Origin: Flavobacterium amnicola | GTDB taxonomy: Bacteria > Bacteroidota > Bacteroidia > Flavobacteriales > Flavobacteriaceae | Length of the DNA stretch: 64,000 nucleotides | Reading direction: 5' to 3' | Assembly (NCBI RefSeq): GCF_004122165.1 | Contig: NZ_SBKO01000001.1 | Span: forward strand, 248,001-312,000 | Notes under the pieces: model-generated | What the model was told of the DNA's origin: nothing | What the model saw: only the letters and a program-made list of their open reading frames with translations | Database searches by the model: none | Translations under genes and position numbers: made by a program | In this document: positions 55,768-64,000 of the stretch, piece by piece | Position numbering within the stretch: position 1 is the first letter of the stretch | Layout: each line of letters opens with the position of its first letter

Positions 55768-56838
55768 ATGAACATTAAAAAAGCACTACATTGCCTAGTA
55801 TTTTTATTTGTCCAAAACTTTATGTTCTGTCAGGATTCAGGCATTTTTGCCGGGATTGAAATTGGGAGTAAAGGGATAAAAATGTCTGTTGTAGAAGTTA
55901 CCAACATCAAAAAAGGCGACTATGTCGTTAAATCGTATTGGTCAGAAAACGTAGGAATCGCCAAAGGAATTGCGATTGACGGAAATTTAGCAAAAGAAGA
56001 TATTGACCGAGCTGCTACAGTTGTAGTTAATAATTACATAAAAATTAGAGACGAAATTAAGGTAGCCGACGAAAACATATTCATTGTAGGTTCCTCTGGT
56101 GTAGCAATGGCTAAAAACACACAAGAGTTAATCGACAAAATTAAACTTACCACAAGAAAAGACGTAGAGTTTATTAATGCCCAAACGGAAGGAAAAATGC
56201 TTTTAAAAGGTTGCGTGCCTCCTGTTGATTATAAAGACTCCATGGTATTAGATATCGGAGGTGGAAACACAAAAGGTGGCTATATAGACGTAAAGAATGA
56301 CAACAATTTTGTATTCTTTCCATTAAGTGTAGATTTTGGCTCTATCACATTAACAGAAGCGGTTCTGAAGAAAACCAGAAAAGATGATGTCTCTGAATTC
56401 AATGAAAAATTATTCGGTTTCTTACCCACTTTAAGAGATCAAATCAAAGCCATGTATGGCACAAGTCCGGTGGCCTTAGAAAAAGAAAAAGTATTTATGT
56501 CTGGAGGAGCGGTTTGGGCGTTTTACACCCTTTACAACGGAGCGGCCAAACAAGCTTTTAACGAGTTCAAACTAGAAGATGTTTTGTATTATGATGCCGT
56601 ACTTAAAAACAATTTCAGAAGATTTGAAGAATTAGCCAAAACAGACAAAGATGCCGAAAGAGTATTAAAAACCTATTCTCAAAAATATTTAATTTCAGGA
56701 AGTAATCTATTGCTTACCTGTTTGGAAGCTATTCCAGACATTAACGATAAGAAATTATATTTTGCCAAAGAAGGCCAAATTGCTTGGCTGGTATCGTATA
56801 TCGCCGATCGATCTAAAAAAGTTAAAAAGATTTATTAA
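55768..56838 (+). CDS. Ppx/GppA-like ASKHA-fold protein with an N-terminal signal peptide
   Basis: A 356-residue protein whose core has the two phosphate-binding motifs of the actin/Hsp70/Ppx-GppA superfamily: GIEIGSKGIKMSVVEV (about residues 29-44) and MVLDIGGGNTKGGYI (about 159-173), plus a DFGSITLTEAVL segment like the Ppx LG-x-x-LTE stretch. The N-terminus (LHCLVFLFVQNFMFCQ) looks like a Sec signal peptide of flavobacterial type. Ppx/GppA enzymes cut polyphosphate or pppGpp in the cytoplasm, so an exported form would be unusual; the signal may instead be an anchor. It has its own promoter. Confidence 0.7.
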   Translation: MNIKKALHCLVFLFVQNFMFCQDSGIFAGIEIGSKGIKMSVVEVTNIKKGDYVVKSYWSENVGIAKGIAIDGNLAKEDIDRAATVVVNNYIKIRDEIKVADENIFIVGSSGVAMAKNTQELIDKIKLTTRKDVEFINAQTEGKMLLKGCVPPVDYKDSMVLDIGGGNTKGGYIDVKNDNNFVFFPLSVDFGSITLTEAVLKKTRKDDVSEFNEKLFGFLPTLRDQIKAMYGTSPVALEKEKVFMSGGAVWAFYTLYNGAAKQAFNEFKLEDVLYYDAVLKNNFRRFEELAKTDKDAERVLKTYSQKYLISGSNLLLTCLEAIPDINDKKLYFAKEGQIAWLVSYIADRSKKVKKIY

Positions 56839-56949
56839 TAAAAATATTCTCATCAATGTTGCATGTCCCCAAACATTCATCACTGATATCAATTAATCTT
56901 TCAATTTGATGCAGTCCCTAAAGTCAATTGATTTAAAAAATAAAATGAA

Positions 56950-58206
56950 ATGAAAAGTTATTTAAACACCTACTTTGATAACTTTAGAGGGTTTTCAAAA
57001 GAAATATGGGTTTTAACGTTAATAACCTATATCAATCGTGCTGGGGCAATGGTCATGTTATTTTTAACAAAATACCTGCACGAAAGTTTATTTTTTAGCC
57101 TTACTGAAATTGGATGGATGCTTGTTTGCATCGGCGTCGGAGCATTGTTTGGCAATTGGTTGGGCGGAAAATTAACCGACATCACTGGTTTTTACACCGT
57201 CATGCTTTCGAGTCTCTTTTTAACTGGTTTTGGTATTATAGCCATTATGTTTCTCTATGATTTTGTTGAAATTTGCATCGGACTGTTTTTGGTTACTGCC
57301 ATTGCCGACACTTACAAACCTGCTATGTATGTTGCGGTTTCCAATTTTACCAACAAAAAAAACAGAACCAGAGCCCTTACACTAGTGAGATTAGCCGTTA
57401 ATTTGGGTATTATTTCGGGACCTATAATTGCTGGGTTAGTAATTAAAAAAGACAATTACGATATGCTTTTTTGGATAGACGGAATCACTTGTATCCTAGC
57501 GATTACCATTTTTATGCTTTTAATAGATGAAAGTAAAATGTATAAAGCAAGAAAAATGATACATCGAAAAAACAAGAAAGAATTAAATAGCAAACCAGCA
57601 AGCATTCTTAACGATAGTAATTTTCTGATCTTTTTATTTGCCAGTTTCTTAACAGCCTTTTTATTCTTTCAATTGTTTACAACCATTCCATTGTATAATT
57701 CTGAAAAATTAAAATTAACGGAATTACAAATCGGATTATTATTGTCGCTCAATGGCCTTCTTGTGTTCCTTTTTGAAATGCCATTAATCGGTTTTCTGGA
57801 AAAAACAGAAATTGATGCTACCAAGATTATTTTATTCGGAGCCGCTTTTATGACCTCTGGGTTTTTCTTCTTGTTATTTTCCAATTCAATCGTATTTTTA
57901 ATAATCAGTATTTTATTGATAACTATTGGACAAATTTTATTATTTTCGTTTTCAAATACATTTGCTTTCACTCGAGCCATTAGTGGTCATGAAGGAAAAT
58001 ATATGGCTTTTTATGCGATGAGTTTTAGTGCTGCACAAATACTTAGCCCAAAAATTGGTTTAATTGTTATTGATAATTATAATTATTTCTCCAATTGGCT
58101 TTTAATGAGTATTATTGGATTAATAGGCATTTCGCTTTATTATCTGTTAGACAAAAACATCAGGCAGGAAACAACATTAAAAAATCTAAATCAAAGTATA
58201 GCTTAA
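56950..58206 (+). CDS. MFS transporter
   Basis: A 418-residue membrane protein with about 12 helices in two groups. The loop after helix 2 has the MFS motif A variant GNWLGGKLTDITGFY (expected GxLaDrxGrr). The N-terminal YLNTYFDNFRGFSKEIW and the central hydrophilic loop (KMYKARKMIHRKNKKELN) are typical. It probably exports a drug-like or metabolite substrate, which cannot be named. It starts 111 bp after the Ppx/GppA-like gene and is followed 18 bp later by the coiled-coil gene. Confidence 0.88.
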   Translation: MKSYLNTYFDNFRGFSKEIWVLTLITYINRAGAMVMLFLTKYLHESLFFSLTEIGWMLVCIGVGALFGNWLGGKLTDITGFYTVMLSSLFLTGFGIIAIMFLYDFVEICIGLFLVTAIADTYKPAMYVAVSNFTNKKNRTRALTLVRLAVNLGIISGPIIAGLVIKKDNYDMLFWIDGITCILAITIFMLLIDESKMYKARKMIHRKNKKELNSKPASILNDSNFLIFLFASFLTAFLFFQLFTTIPLYNSEKLKLTELQIGLLLSLNGLLVFLFEMPLIGFLEKTEIDATKIILFGAAFMTSGFFFLLFSNSIVFLIISILLITIGQILLFSFSNTFAFTRAISGHEGKYMAFYAMSFSAAQILSPKIGLIVIDNYNYFSNWLLMSIIGLIGISLYYLLDKNIRQETTLKNLNQSIA

Positions 58207-58224
58207 AAAAGCTTCTTTTAAATT

Positions 58225-59127
58225 ATGTCAAAAAAAATCAACGAACGTTCCACAAACACTAACAATAGTTTTAAAATCATAATTATTTTATTGACATTCA
58301 CCATGCTTTGTAGTCTTTTTTACATCTACAAACAAGGTAGCAAAACAAAAAATACGATTGTTTCTTTGCGTCATGAAAAATTGGAGTTAACCAATGAAAA
58401 ACAAGCCATTCTAAATGATCTTGAGAAATCTAAAATTTACTTAGAACAAGCGCTTTCAAACAAATCTGCTTTGTCAAAAGAATTGGTCGAAGAACAAAAC
58501 AAAGTAAATCAGTTGATTGCACAATTAAAAAATTTACAAAATAGTAAAATTGACAGCAGTCAAATAGCTCAATTTAGACAAGAAGCCCAAAATGCAGATG
58601 CTAAAATTACATCATTAATTAAAGAACTAAACAGCTACAAAAAAAAGGTTGACAGCACGAATGTCATTCTTAAAAGTGAAAGAAAAGCAATTGACACCTT
58701 AAAAACGTCGAATAAAAAATTAGCAACAAAAGTGAATGAAGCTGCTAAATTATATTTTTATGACTTGAAGGTCACACCGTTAAAAGTAAAAAGTTCAGGA
58801 AGTCAAACGGAAACCGATAAAGCAAGTAGAACCGATGTGATTAAAGTAAGCTTTATGATTGCCGAAAATGATTTTGCTAAAGCAATGTCCAAAGATTTTT
58901 ACATTCAAATCATCGACAGTAAAAACAATGTTATCGGAAGTAAAAAAACAGAAAATTTTGGAAATCAAACCTTAACATTCAGCGGGCAATCTAATGTAAA
59001 CTACCAAAACAAAACTATTAAAGTAGAGCAAGAGATTCCAACAACAAACTTAGAAAAAGGGTATTTTTTCATCAATATATTTGATAATTCTAAGCTCATT
59101 TTAAAAACTTCATTGGATTTAAAATAA
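58225..59127 (+). CDS. Membrane-anchored coiled-coil protein, function unknown
   Basis: A 300-residue protein: short cytoplasmic N-terminus, one membrane helix (about 17-35, IIIILLTFTMLCSLFYIY), then a long coiled coil (about 45-175) with heptad-like EKLELTNEKQAIL, NKVNQLIAQLKNLQNS and SERKAIDTLKTSNKKLATK, and a C-terminal beta-rich domain (about 180-300; LYFYDLKVTPLKVKSSG, VIKVSFMIAENDFA, IIDSKNNVIG). The protein would reach into the periplasm. I do not recognise a characterised family; similar flavobacterial proteins are sometimes labelled ParA or chromosome-partitioning, which the sequence does not support. Confidence 0.65.
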   Translation: MSKKINERSTNTNNSFKIIIILLTFTMLCSLFYIYKQGSKTKNTIVSLRHEKLELTNEKQAILNDLEKSKIYLEQALSNKSALSKELVEEQNKVNQLIAQLKNLQNSKIDSSQIAQFRQEAQNADAKITSLIKELNSYKKKVDSTNVILKSERKAIDTLKTSNKKLATKVNEAAKLYFYDLKVTPLKVKSSGSQTETDKASRTDVIKVSFMIAENDFAKAMSKDFYIQIIDSKNNVIGSKKTENFGNQTLTFSGQSNVNYQNKTIKVEQEIPTTNLEKGYFFINIFDNSKLILKTSLDLK

Positions 59128-59158
59128 ATTCAAATTTAATTTTAGCCAGTATAACAAC

Positions 59159-59827
59159 TTATAATTTGGCGGAAGGCAACATAAAATCTTTCAAGTAAAA
59201 AGGTTCAAAATAAGCGACATCAACCGTGTCGTTTTTTTTGTATTTATCAAAAGCAATTGCAGACATTTCATTTGCCGAAGGAAATTCAATTTCGTCGTGA
59301 AATACAAACTTAGCATCTGTTAAAACCGTTTTACACTTGGCTGCACCATCTCCCACAAAATGAATCGTTTCTTGTATTTCTCCAAAGGAATTTTCATCGA
59401 TAATTTCCGACTGAATGGCTTTTACCTTTTGATAAGTAGTATCAAAAACGGCCGTATAACATTCCATTCTTCGTGCATCAATCATAGGAATGACAACCCC
59501 TTTTTCAATGGTTAGCTTTCGAGCCAACGTTTCCAAAGTGTCAATTCCTATTAACGGAATATTCAACGAATAACACAGTCCTTTTGCCGCCGAGACACCA
59601 ATACGTAAACCAGTATAGGAACCCGGTCCTTGGCTTACGGCAATAGCTGACAAGTCTTTAAATTCTAATTGCGCTTCTTTTAGAATCGCTTCCATAAAAA
59701 CATGCAATTTTTCGGCGTGCGAAAAACCGCTTTCTGCGATTTCTTTACAAAGTAGCGTTTGTCCGTCTTTTGCCAAAGCAACCGAACAATTTCTGGTCGC
59801 TGTTTCAATTTGAAGAATATAAGTCAT
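59159..59827 (-). CDS. tsaB: tRNA threonylcarbamoyladenosine biosynthesis protein TsaB
   Basis: Non-catalytic partner of TsaD in making t6A37 on ANN-decoding tRNAs. The 222-residue protein has LQIETATRNCSVAL (the N-terminal ASKHA motif), VSQGPGSYTGLRIGVSAAKGLCYSL, the family signature, and a shortened C-terminal part. It lies 68 bp downstream of the adaptor/TolC pair and after a terminator for that pair, so it is probably transcribed alone. Confidence 0.95.
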   Translation of the reverse strand: MTYILQIETATRNCSVALAKDGQTLLCKEIAESGFSHAEKLHVFMEAILKEAQLEFKDLSAIAVSQGPGSYTGLRIGVSAAKGLCYSLNIPLIGIDTLETLARKLTIEKGVVIPMIDARRMECYTAVFDTTYQKVKAIQSEIIDENSFGEIQETIHFVGDGAAKCKTVLTDAKFVFHDEIEFPSANEMSAIAFDKYKKNDTVDVAYFEPFYLKDFMLPSAKL

Positions 59828-59861
59828 TGTTTATTTCTATTGTACAAAGGTGAGAAGAAAT

Positions 59862-59893
59862 TCTAAAAAAGAAAAGCTCCATTTGGAGCTTTC
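59862..59893 (-). terminator. Terminator of the adaptor/TolC operon
   Basis: Stem GAAAGCTCC / GGAGCTTTC (loop ATTT) with an A-run on the left that becomes U on the minus strand. Confidence 0.7.
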
Positions 59894-59895
59894 TA

Positions 59896-61245
59896 CTAAC
59901 TTATTTTTGATTTTTCGGCTTCTTCCTTAGCGGCCTCTCTTTCCTTCTTCTTTTCTGCCTCTATTTCTTCTTTCGATTTGATATACACTTCATCCCCAGG
60001 ATTCAAATCTTTGGTCACAACGGTATAAGGCCCGGTTACAATTTCTTCCCCTTTATTTAACCCTGAAAGTACTTCAATATACATATCGTCTTGAATTCCT
60101 GTCGTGATTATTTTGATCTTTACTTTGTTTCCAACTTTTACAAAAACACATTCGTAACGTTTTTCATTTTTCACTTCAGGCTTCCCTTCCTGTTCGTTTT
60201 CAACAGCATAGGCATTTCTAGTCGATGTAGTATCGGTACGCATCACCACGGCACTAATTGGCACAGCAATTACATTTTCTTTTCTGGTTGTAAAAATATC
60301 AACGGTAGCGGTCATGCCTGGACGAAATGGAGAAAAACCAGAAGGTTTCCCTTTCATAATATCTTCATACGATTCTTTTAAAATTCTAACTTTTACTTTA
60401 AAATTCGTCACTTGATCTGCCGATAAAGCCGTACTCGCCGAATTGGAAATACTCGTCACAATTCCTTTAAATTCTTTTCGCAAATAAGCGTCTACTTCTA
60501 CTTTTGCTTCGTCTCCGATTTCAATTTTTACAATATCATTTTCATTCACATCTACTTCTACTTCCATATTGTTTAAATCGGCCACACGCATTAACTCGGT
60601 ACCAGCCATTTGTTGTGTTCCTAAGACACGTTCTCCCAATTCAACATCCAACTTAGAAATGGTTCCACCAACCGGTGCATAAATAGCCGTCTTCCCTAAG
60701 TTTTCTTTTGATTCGTTTACCGTTGCTGAAGCACTTTGCACGTTGTAATAAGCCGCTTGTTTAGCTGCTTGAGCCCCTTCAAAAGCTGCAACCGACTTCT
60801 CCCATTCAGCACGAGAGATAATACCTTTATCGAATAGTTTTTTACTTCTTTCGTAACTCGATTTTGCCTCTTTAAATTGAGCGTCTGCTTGCGATAGTCC
60901 TGCTTTTGTGTTCGACAAACCAGCTTGAGAACGATTTAGTCCTGAGGTGTACAATTCTGGATTGACACGAACTAACAAATCGCCTTTCTTCACGCTTTGC
61001 CCTTCTTTTACGGGTAATGCAATTATTTCTCCAGAAACTTCAGAAGATATTTTGACTTCTATTTCCGGTTGAATTTTTCCTGTAGCCGAAACAGTTTCTA
61101 CCACAGTGCGTTGTTCTACTTTTGCAATTTCAACTTCAGTACCATTCTTCTTCTCGCCAAAAACACCTGATTTACTCAAGCCGATTAAAGCAAAAATCGC
61201 CAATACACTTCCACCTATTATGTAATATTTTTTATTGCTTGACAT
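59896..61245 (-). CDS. Efflux periplasmic adaptor subunit, MacA-like
   Basis: A 449-residue membrane-fusion protein. It has an N-terminal membrane anchor (about 7-25), the lipoyl-like ISSEVSGEIIALPVKEGQSVKKGDLL, a long coiled-coil hairpin (about 90-190), the second lipoyl half IYAPVGGTISKLDVELGERV and a C-terminal beta part ending in an acidic/basic helical tail (EEIEAEKKKEREAAKEEAEK). The longer length and tail fit the MacA (ABC efflux) type. It follows the TolC gene by 3 bp. The usual MacB partner is not next to it: tsaB comes next instead. Confidence 0.9.
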   Translation of the reverse strand: MSSNKKYYIIGGSVLAIFALIGLSKSGVFGEKKNGTEVEIAKVEQRTVVETVSATGKIQPEIEVKISSEVSGEIIALPVKEGQSVKKGDLLVRVNPELYTSGLNRSQAGLSNTKAGLSQADAQFKEAKSSYERSKKLFDKGIISRAEWEKSVAAFEGAQAAKQAAYYNVQSASATVNESKENLGKTAIYAPVGGTISKLDVELGERVLGTQQMAGTELMRVADLNNMEVEVDVNENDIVKIEIGDEAKVEVDAYLRKEFKGIVTSISNSASTALSADQVTNFKVKVRILKESYEDIMKGKPSGFSPFRPGMTATVDIFTTRKENVIAVPISAVVMRTDTTSTRNAYAVENEQEGKPEVKNEKRYECVFVKVGNKVKIKIITTGIQDDMYIEVLSGLNKGEEIVTGPYTVVTKDLNPGDEVYIKSKEEIEAEKKKEREAAKEEAEKSKIS

Positions 61246-61248
61246 AAT

Positions 61249-62619
61249 TTATTTATTATTTATAATTGGAATTCCGAAATAGAATTCTAAAATTTTAGTT
61301 CTAAAAATATAATCGTACTTGGTTCGTAATACTTCCGATTGTGCGTTCACAAACATGGTTTGCGTTTGGTTATAATCAAAAATATTCATCAATCCTACTT
61401 CATATCTCTCTTTTGCGTACTCCATCGCATTTTGACGTGCTTCTAATGTAGCAGTGGCCGATTCGTGCGTTTTTTGTGCGCCTTTCGTATCTGTAAAAGC
61501 GGTATAAACCGTTCGTTCTAAATCTAATTCTTGCTGATTTAAGGCTAACTTCGATTTTTCTAGGGCAACTTTAGAGCGACTCACATTGTTACGAGTGGCA
61601 AATCCGTTAAAAATTGGAATCGTAAGTTGTGCTCCAAAATTTTGTCCCTTATTATCACTAAACTGATTGAACAATGCATTTGGTCCACTTATCCCGATGA
61701 CCTGCCCGCTTGAGTTGAATAAAATTCGATCGGAATTGGACGCTCTCGTATTGAAACCATAAAAACCTTGCAATGTGGGTTGGTAGGCTCCTTTTGCGAT
61801 TTGTATGTCTTTTTCTGCCAATTGCAAATTGGTTTGCGCTAACTTTAATTCGGTTCTGGTTTCTTTGGCTTTCTTCAAAATGGCATTGGGTTCTTCTAAT
61901 AATACCGGACTGTCTTTTACTACAATATCTTCATCGGCGATATCAAAATCTTTAAAATCTGCTAATTGTAATAATTGTCCTAAACTTAATTTTGAAAGCA
62001 ACAATGTATTTTCGGCATTAATCAAGCGTTGATTATCTGTCGCCAAGGTCGCTTTTACGTCTAACAAATCCCCTTTGGCCACAACTCCTGCTTCAACTAA
62101 CTCTGTAGTCCTTTCCATTTGTTTTGTATCTAAAACCAATTGTTCTTTTTGAACTTTTAGATTCTCTTTGTTAAACAAAATCTGCAAATATGCGTTAACC
62201 ACATTAAGCGAAACATCTTCTTGCATTTTTGTCAACTGATACTGTGCGGCAATTTTAGACAAATTGGCTTTACGCAACTGATTTTGGTTTTGCATTCCTT
62301 TATAAATATCAACACCCACATTTAACCCAGCGGAAGTAAATTGAGTGGTTTGATTCTCCAACAAACCCGTTGTGATATTTTGATTCAAACCAATATTCCA
62401 AGAATGACTGGCATTTGCATTTGCCGAGGGTAAAAAACGACCAATGGCATCTTTTCTGGTAATATCGGTTAACTCACTATCAAACGTAGATTGTTTTATA
62501 GAAATGTTATTTTGCAAAGCATAATTGACACATTCTTCTAAGGTCCATTTTTTGGATTGACCAAAAGAACTCAAAGAAACAAAGGCAAAAATTACTAAAA
62601 GGGATTGAATTTTATTCAT
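61249..62619 (-). CDS. TolC family outer-membrane efflux protein
   Basis: Trimeric outer-membrane and periplasmic channel component. The 456-residue protein has a signal peptide (ends SSFGQ), the TolC start WTLEECVNYALQNNISIKQ, two TolC-type repeats with long helices (about 30-220 and 250-450), and GAQLTIPIFNGF in the middle. It is first of a two-gene operon with the MacA-like adaptor. It might also serve the RND pair at the other end of the window, which lacks a channel gene. Confidence 0.93.
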   Translation of the reverse strand: MNKIQSLLVIFAFVSLSSFGQSKKWTLEECVNYALQNNISIKQSTFDSELTDITRKDAIGRFLPSANANASHSWNIGLNQNITTGLLENQTTQFTSAGLNVGVDIYKGMQNQNQLRKANLSKIAAQYQLTKMQEDVSLNVVNAYLQILFNKENLKVQKEQLVLDTKQMERTTELVEAGVVAKGDLLDVKATLATDNQRLINAENTLLLSKLSLGQLLQLADFKDFDIADEDIVVKDSPVLLEEPNAILKKAKETRTELKLAQTNLQLAEKDIQIAKGAYQPTLQGFYGFNTRASNSDRILFNSSGQVIGISGPNALFNQFSDNKGQNFGAQLTIPIFNGFATRNNVSRSKVALEKSKLALNQQELDLERTVYTAFTDTKGAQKTHESATATLEARQNAMEYAKERYEVGLMNIFDYNQTQTMFVNAQSEVLRTKYDYIFRTKILEFYFGIPIINNK

Positions 62620-62711
62620 TATTAAAAACGAAAGTTACTACTTCCTAATTTTGATGTTTCTCATTAGACAATCCCTTTTTGATTTTGTTACAACTAGATG
62701 AAAAATAATTT

Positions 62712-62719
62712 TACTTTTG
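62712..62719 (+). promoter_or_regulatory. -7 promoter element of the DUF4403 gene
   Basis: TACTTTTG matches TAnnTTTG, 16 bp before the ATG at 62736; a TTTG lies 24 bp upstream, further than the optimum. Confidence 0.42.
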
Positions 62720-62735
62720 CTGAAATTATTTAGAA

Positions 62736-64000
62736 ATGAAACATTTAATTATCCTTATAAGTTCTGTAATTTTATTCAGTTGTTCCACCGTACAAAAAAT
62801 AGAATTAATGAAACCTGAACCCGATGAAGCCTCGCCAATAAATTACCCGGTTACGTCGTCCTATATAAGTTTTCCTATTCAACTCTCGCTAAAAGATATT
62901 GAAACGCAAACCAATAAGGCTTTGAATGGATTGATTTATGAAGACAATATTCTGGAAGGTGACAACACCGAAATGAAGATTTGGAAAAATGGGCCTATTC
63001 ATATTTCAGAAACCGATGGTAAATTAAAAACGATTGTACCGCTTAAAATTTGGGCTAAAGTAAAATATGGCACTGCTGCATTTGGTCTGAATTTATACGA
63101 CACCCGTGAGTTTAATTTGAATGGAAATGTCACCTTACTTAGTGATGTTAAAATGACCAACTGGAAAGTTATTACGACGACTGAATTGGAAAACATTGAC
63201 TGGGTTGACAGTCCAACAGTTGGCATTGGCGGGAAAGAAATTAAAATTACCTATTTGATCAATCCTACCATTCGCATTTTTGAATCGAAAATTGAAAAAA
63301 TGATAGATAATTCGATGAATAAAACCTTAGATTTTAAATCGAATATTTTGGAAATGATGCAAAAAGCGAGCGAACCTGTTGAAATGAGTGCCACGTATCA
63401 AACCTGGCTAAAAGTGACACCACAAGAACTCTACGCTACTGAAGCCAAACTAGAAAAAAACAATATCAATATGAATGTTGGTTTAAAATGTTTGATGGAA
63501 TCGTACATTGGACAAAAACCAAAACCAGCGTTCAATAAAGATAAAATTGCCTTAAAACCCATTGCGAATTTACCCGATAGAGTGATTGCGAATATTGCTG
63601 CTGTATCTACCTATCAAGATGCTTCCCGTGTGATGACCAATAATTTTAAAGGACAAGTATTTGGTTCCGGAAAGAAAAAAGTAACGATTCAAAATGTGGA
63701 AATTTGGCACAAAAGAGGCAAAATGGTCATTGCGCTAGACATGATTGGAAGCTTGAATGGAAGAATTTACCTTTCTGGTTTTCCGCAATACAACACAGAA
63801 AAAAAAGAATTGTTTTTTGACGATTTGGACTATGCCTTAGAAACGAAAAGCAAATTAATGAAATCGGCCAATTGGTTATTTCAAGGACTTATCTTGAATA
63901 TGATTAGAGAAAAATGTCGCTATTCCATTCAGCCTAATTTAGACGAAGGCAAAAAGAATATTTTACATTATTTGAACAATTACTCGCCGATGCAAGGGGT
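62736..64000 (+). CDS. DUF4403 family lipoprotein (N-terminal part; runs off the window)
   Basis: About 421 residues are visible from the ATG at 62736 with no stop before the window end. It has a lipoprotein signal peptide (LIILISSVILFSCS), then a repeated beta-rich fold matching DUF4403 (YISFPIQLSLKDIETQTNKAL, VPLKIWAKVKYGTAAFGLNL, LKPIANLPDRVIANIAAVS, VEIWHKRGKMVIALDMIG). The family is thought to have a tandem SMP/BPI-type lipid-binding fold, so lipid transfer or storage at the envelope is possible but not shown. The full length is usually about 450-500 residues, so only a short C-terminal part is missing. Confidence 0.82.
   Translation, partial: MKHLIILISSVILFSCSTVQKIELMKPEPDEASPINYPVTSSYISFPIQLSLKDIETQTNKALNGLIYEDNILEGDNTEMKIWKNGPIHISETDGKLKTIVPLKIWAKVKYGTAAFGLNLYDTREFNLNGNVTLLSDVKMTNWKVITTTELENIDWVDSPTVGIGGKEIKITYLINPTIRIFESKIEKMIDNSMNKTLDFKSNILEMMQKASEPVEMSATYQTWLKVTPQELYATEAKLEKNNINMNVGLKCLMESYIGQKPKPAFNKDKIALKPIANLPDRVIANIAAVSTYQDASRVMTNNFKGQVFGSGKKKVTIQNVEIWHKRGKMVIALDMIGSLNGRIYLSGFPQYNTEKKELFFDDLDYALETKSKLMKSANWLFQGLILNMIREKCRYSIQPNLDEGKKNILHYLNNYSPMQG

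Overview
The window reads as an ordinary chromosomal stretch of a low-GC member of the Flavobacteriia, most likely Flavobacterium or a close relative. The evidence is: promoters of the Bacteroidota type (TTTG, about 19 bp, TAnnTTTG) with no Shine-Dalgarno signals; type IX secretion (T9SS) C-terminal sorting domains; SprB-like repeats; signal peptides ending in AQ/SQ/CQ; and Bacteroidota-restricted families (DUF2723/GT117, DUF4403, CBM9-DUF5916). Three tRNA genes (Leu-CAA, Phe-GAA, Gln-TTG) are present. I saw no rRNA, CRISPR array, insertion sequence, prophage or replication origin.

Layout. 1-3000: RND efflux permease (cut by the window edge) and its adaptor. 3.1-6.1 kb: MtfA-like peptidase, rplY-prs, tRNA-Leu and tRNA-Phe. 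6.2-11.2 kb: coaX, an outer-membrane protein, lptC, a small membrane protein and a PpiD-like foldase, an envelope-biogenesis run. 11.2-20 kb (minus strand): flavoprotein, glycerophosphodiesterase, a Lys/Ala-rich exported protein, a giant outer-membrane protein, aspartate kinase, an acetyltransferase and an M48 peptidase. 20.1-28.7 kb: fbp, then a two-component system (TPR histidine kinase and LuxR-type regulator) followed by three T9SS-secreted protein genes, one broken by a frameshift. 28.7-43.5 kb: tRNA-Gln, a DUF2723 glycosyltransferase, polysaccharide deacetylase, a cysteine-less thioredoxin, metallophosphoesterase, polA, sdpR-sdpI, a serine hydrolase, a LacI regulator and a CBM9-DUF5916 protein. 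43.7-46.7 kb: rplM-rpsI-rpsB-tsf. 46.8-53.4 kb: a seven-gene cluster of uncharacterised exported proteins. 53.5-59.1 kb: queuosine-precursor transporter, pyrH, frr, an apparently exported Ppx/GppA-like protein, an MFS transporter and a coiled-coil protein. 59.2-64 kb: tsaB, an adaptor/TolC pair and the start of a DUF4403 lipoprotein.

Two observations stand out. First, a perfect 18-bp inverted repeat (TTCACGG-AAAA-CCGTGAA) lies upstream of two of the T9SS genes next to the two-component system, at exactly the same distance (21 nt) from a matching -7 element. It is a strong candidate operator for the neighbouring regulator. Second, the 46.8-53.4 kb cluster pairs duplicated exported proteins with a small beta-barrel and with proteins that resemble LPP20/FlgT/TolB-N folds. 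It looks like a cell-envelope assembly of unknown function and is the best candidate here for an undescribed system.

No gap longer than 300 bases is left without a gene. Intergenic stretches mostly hold terminators, promoters or short dispersed repeats. All function calls rest on reading the sequence; no database search was run.
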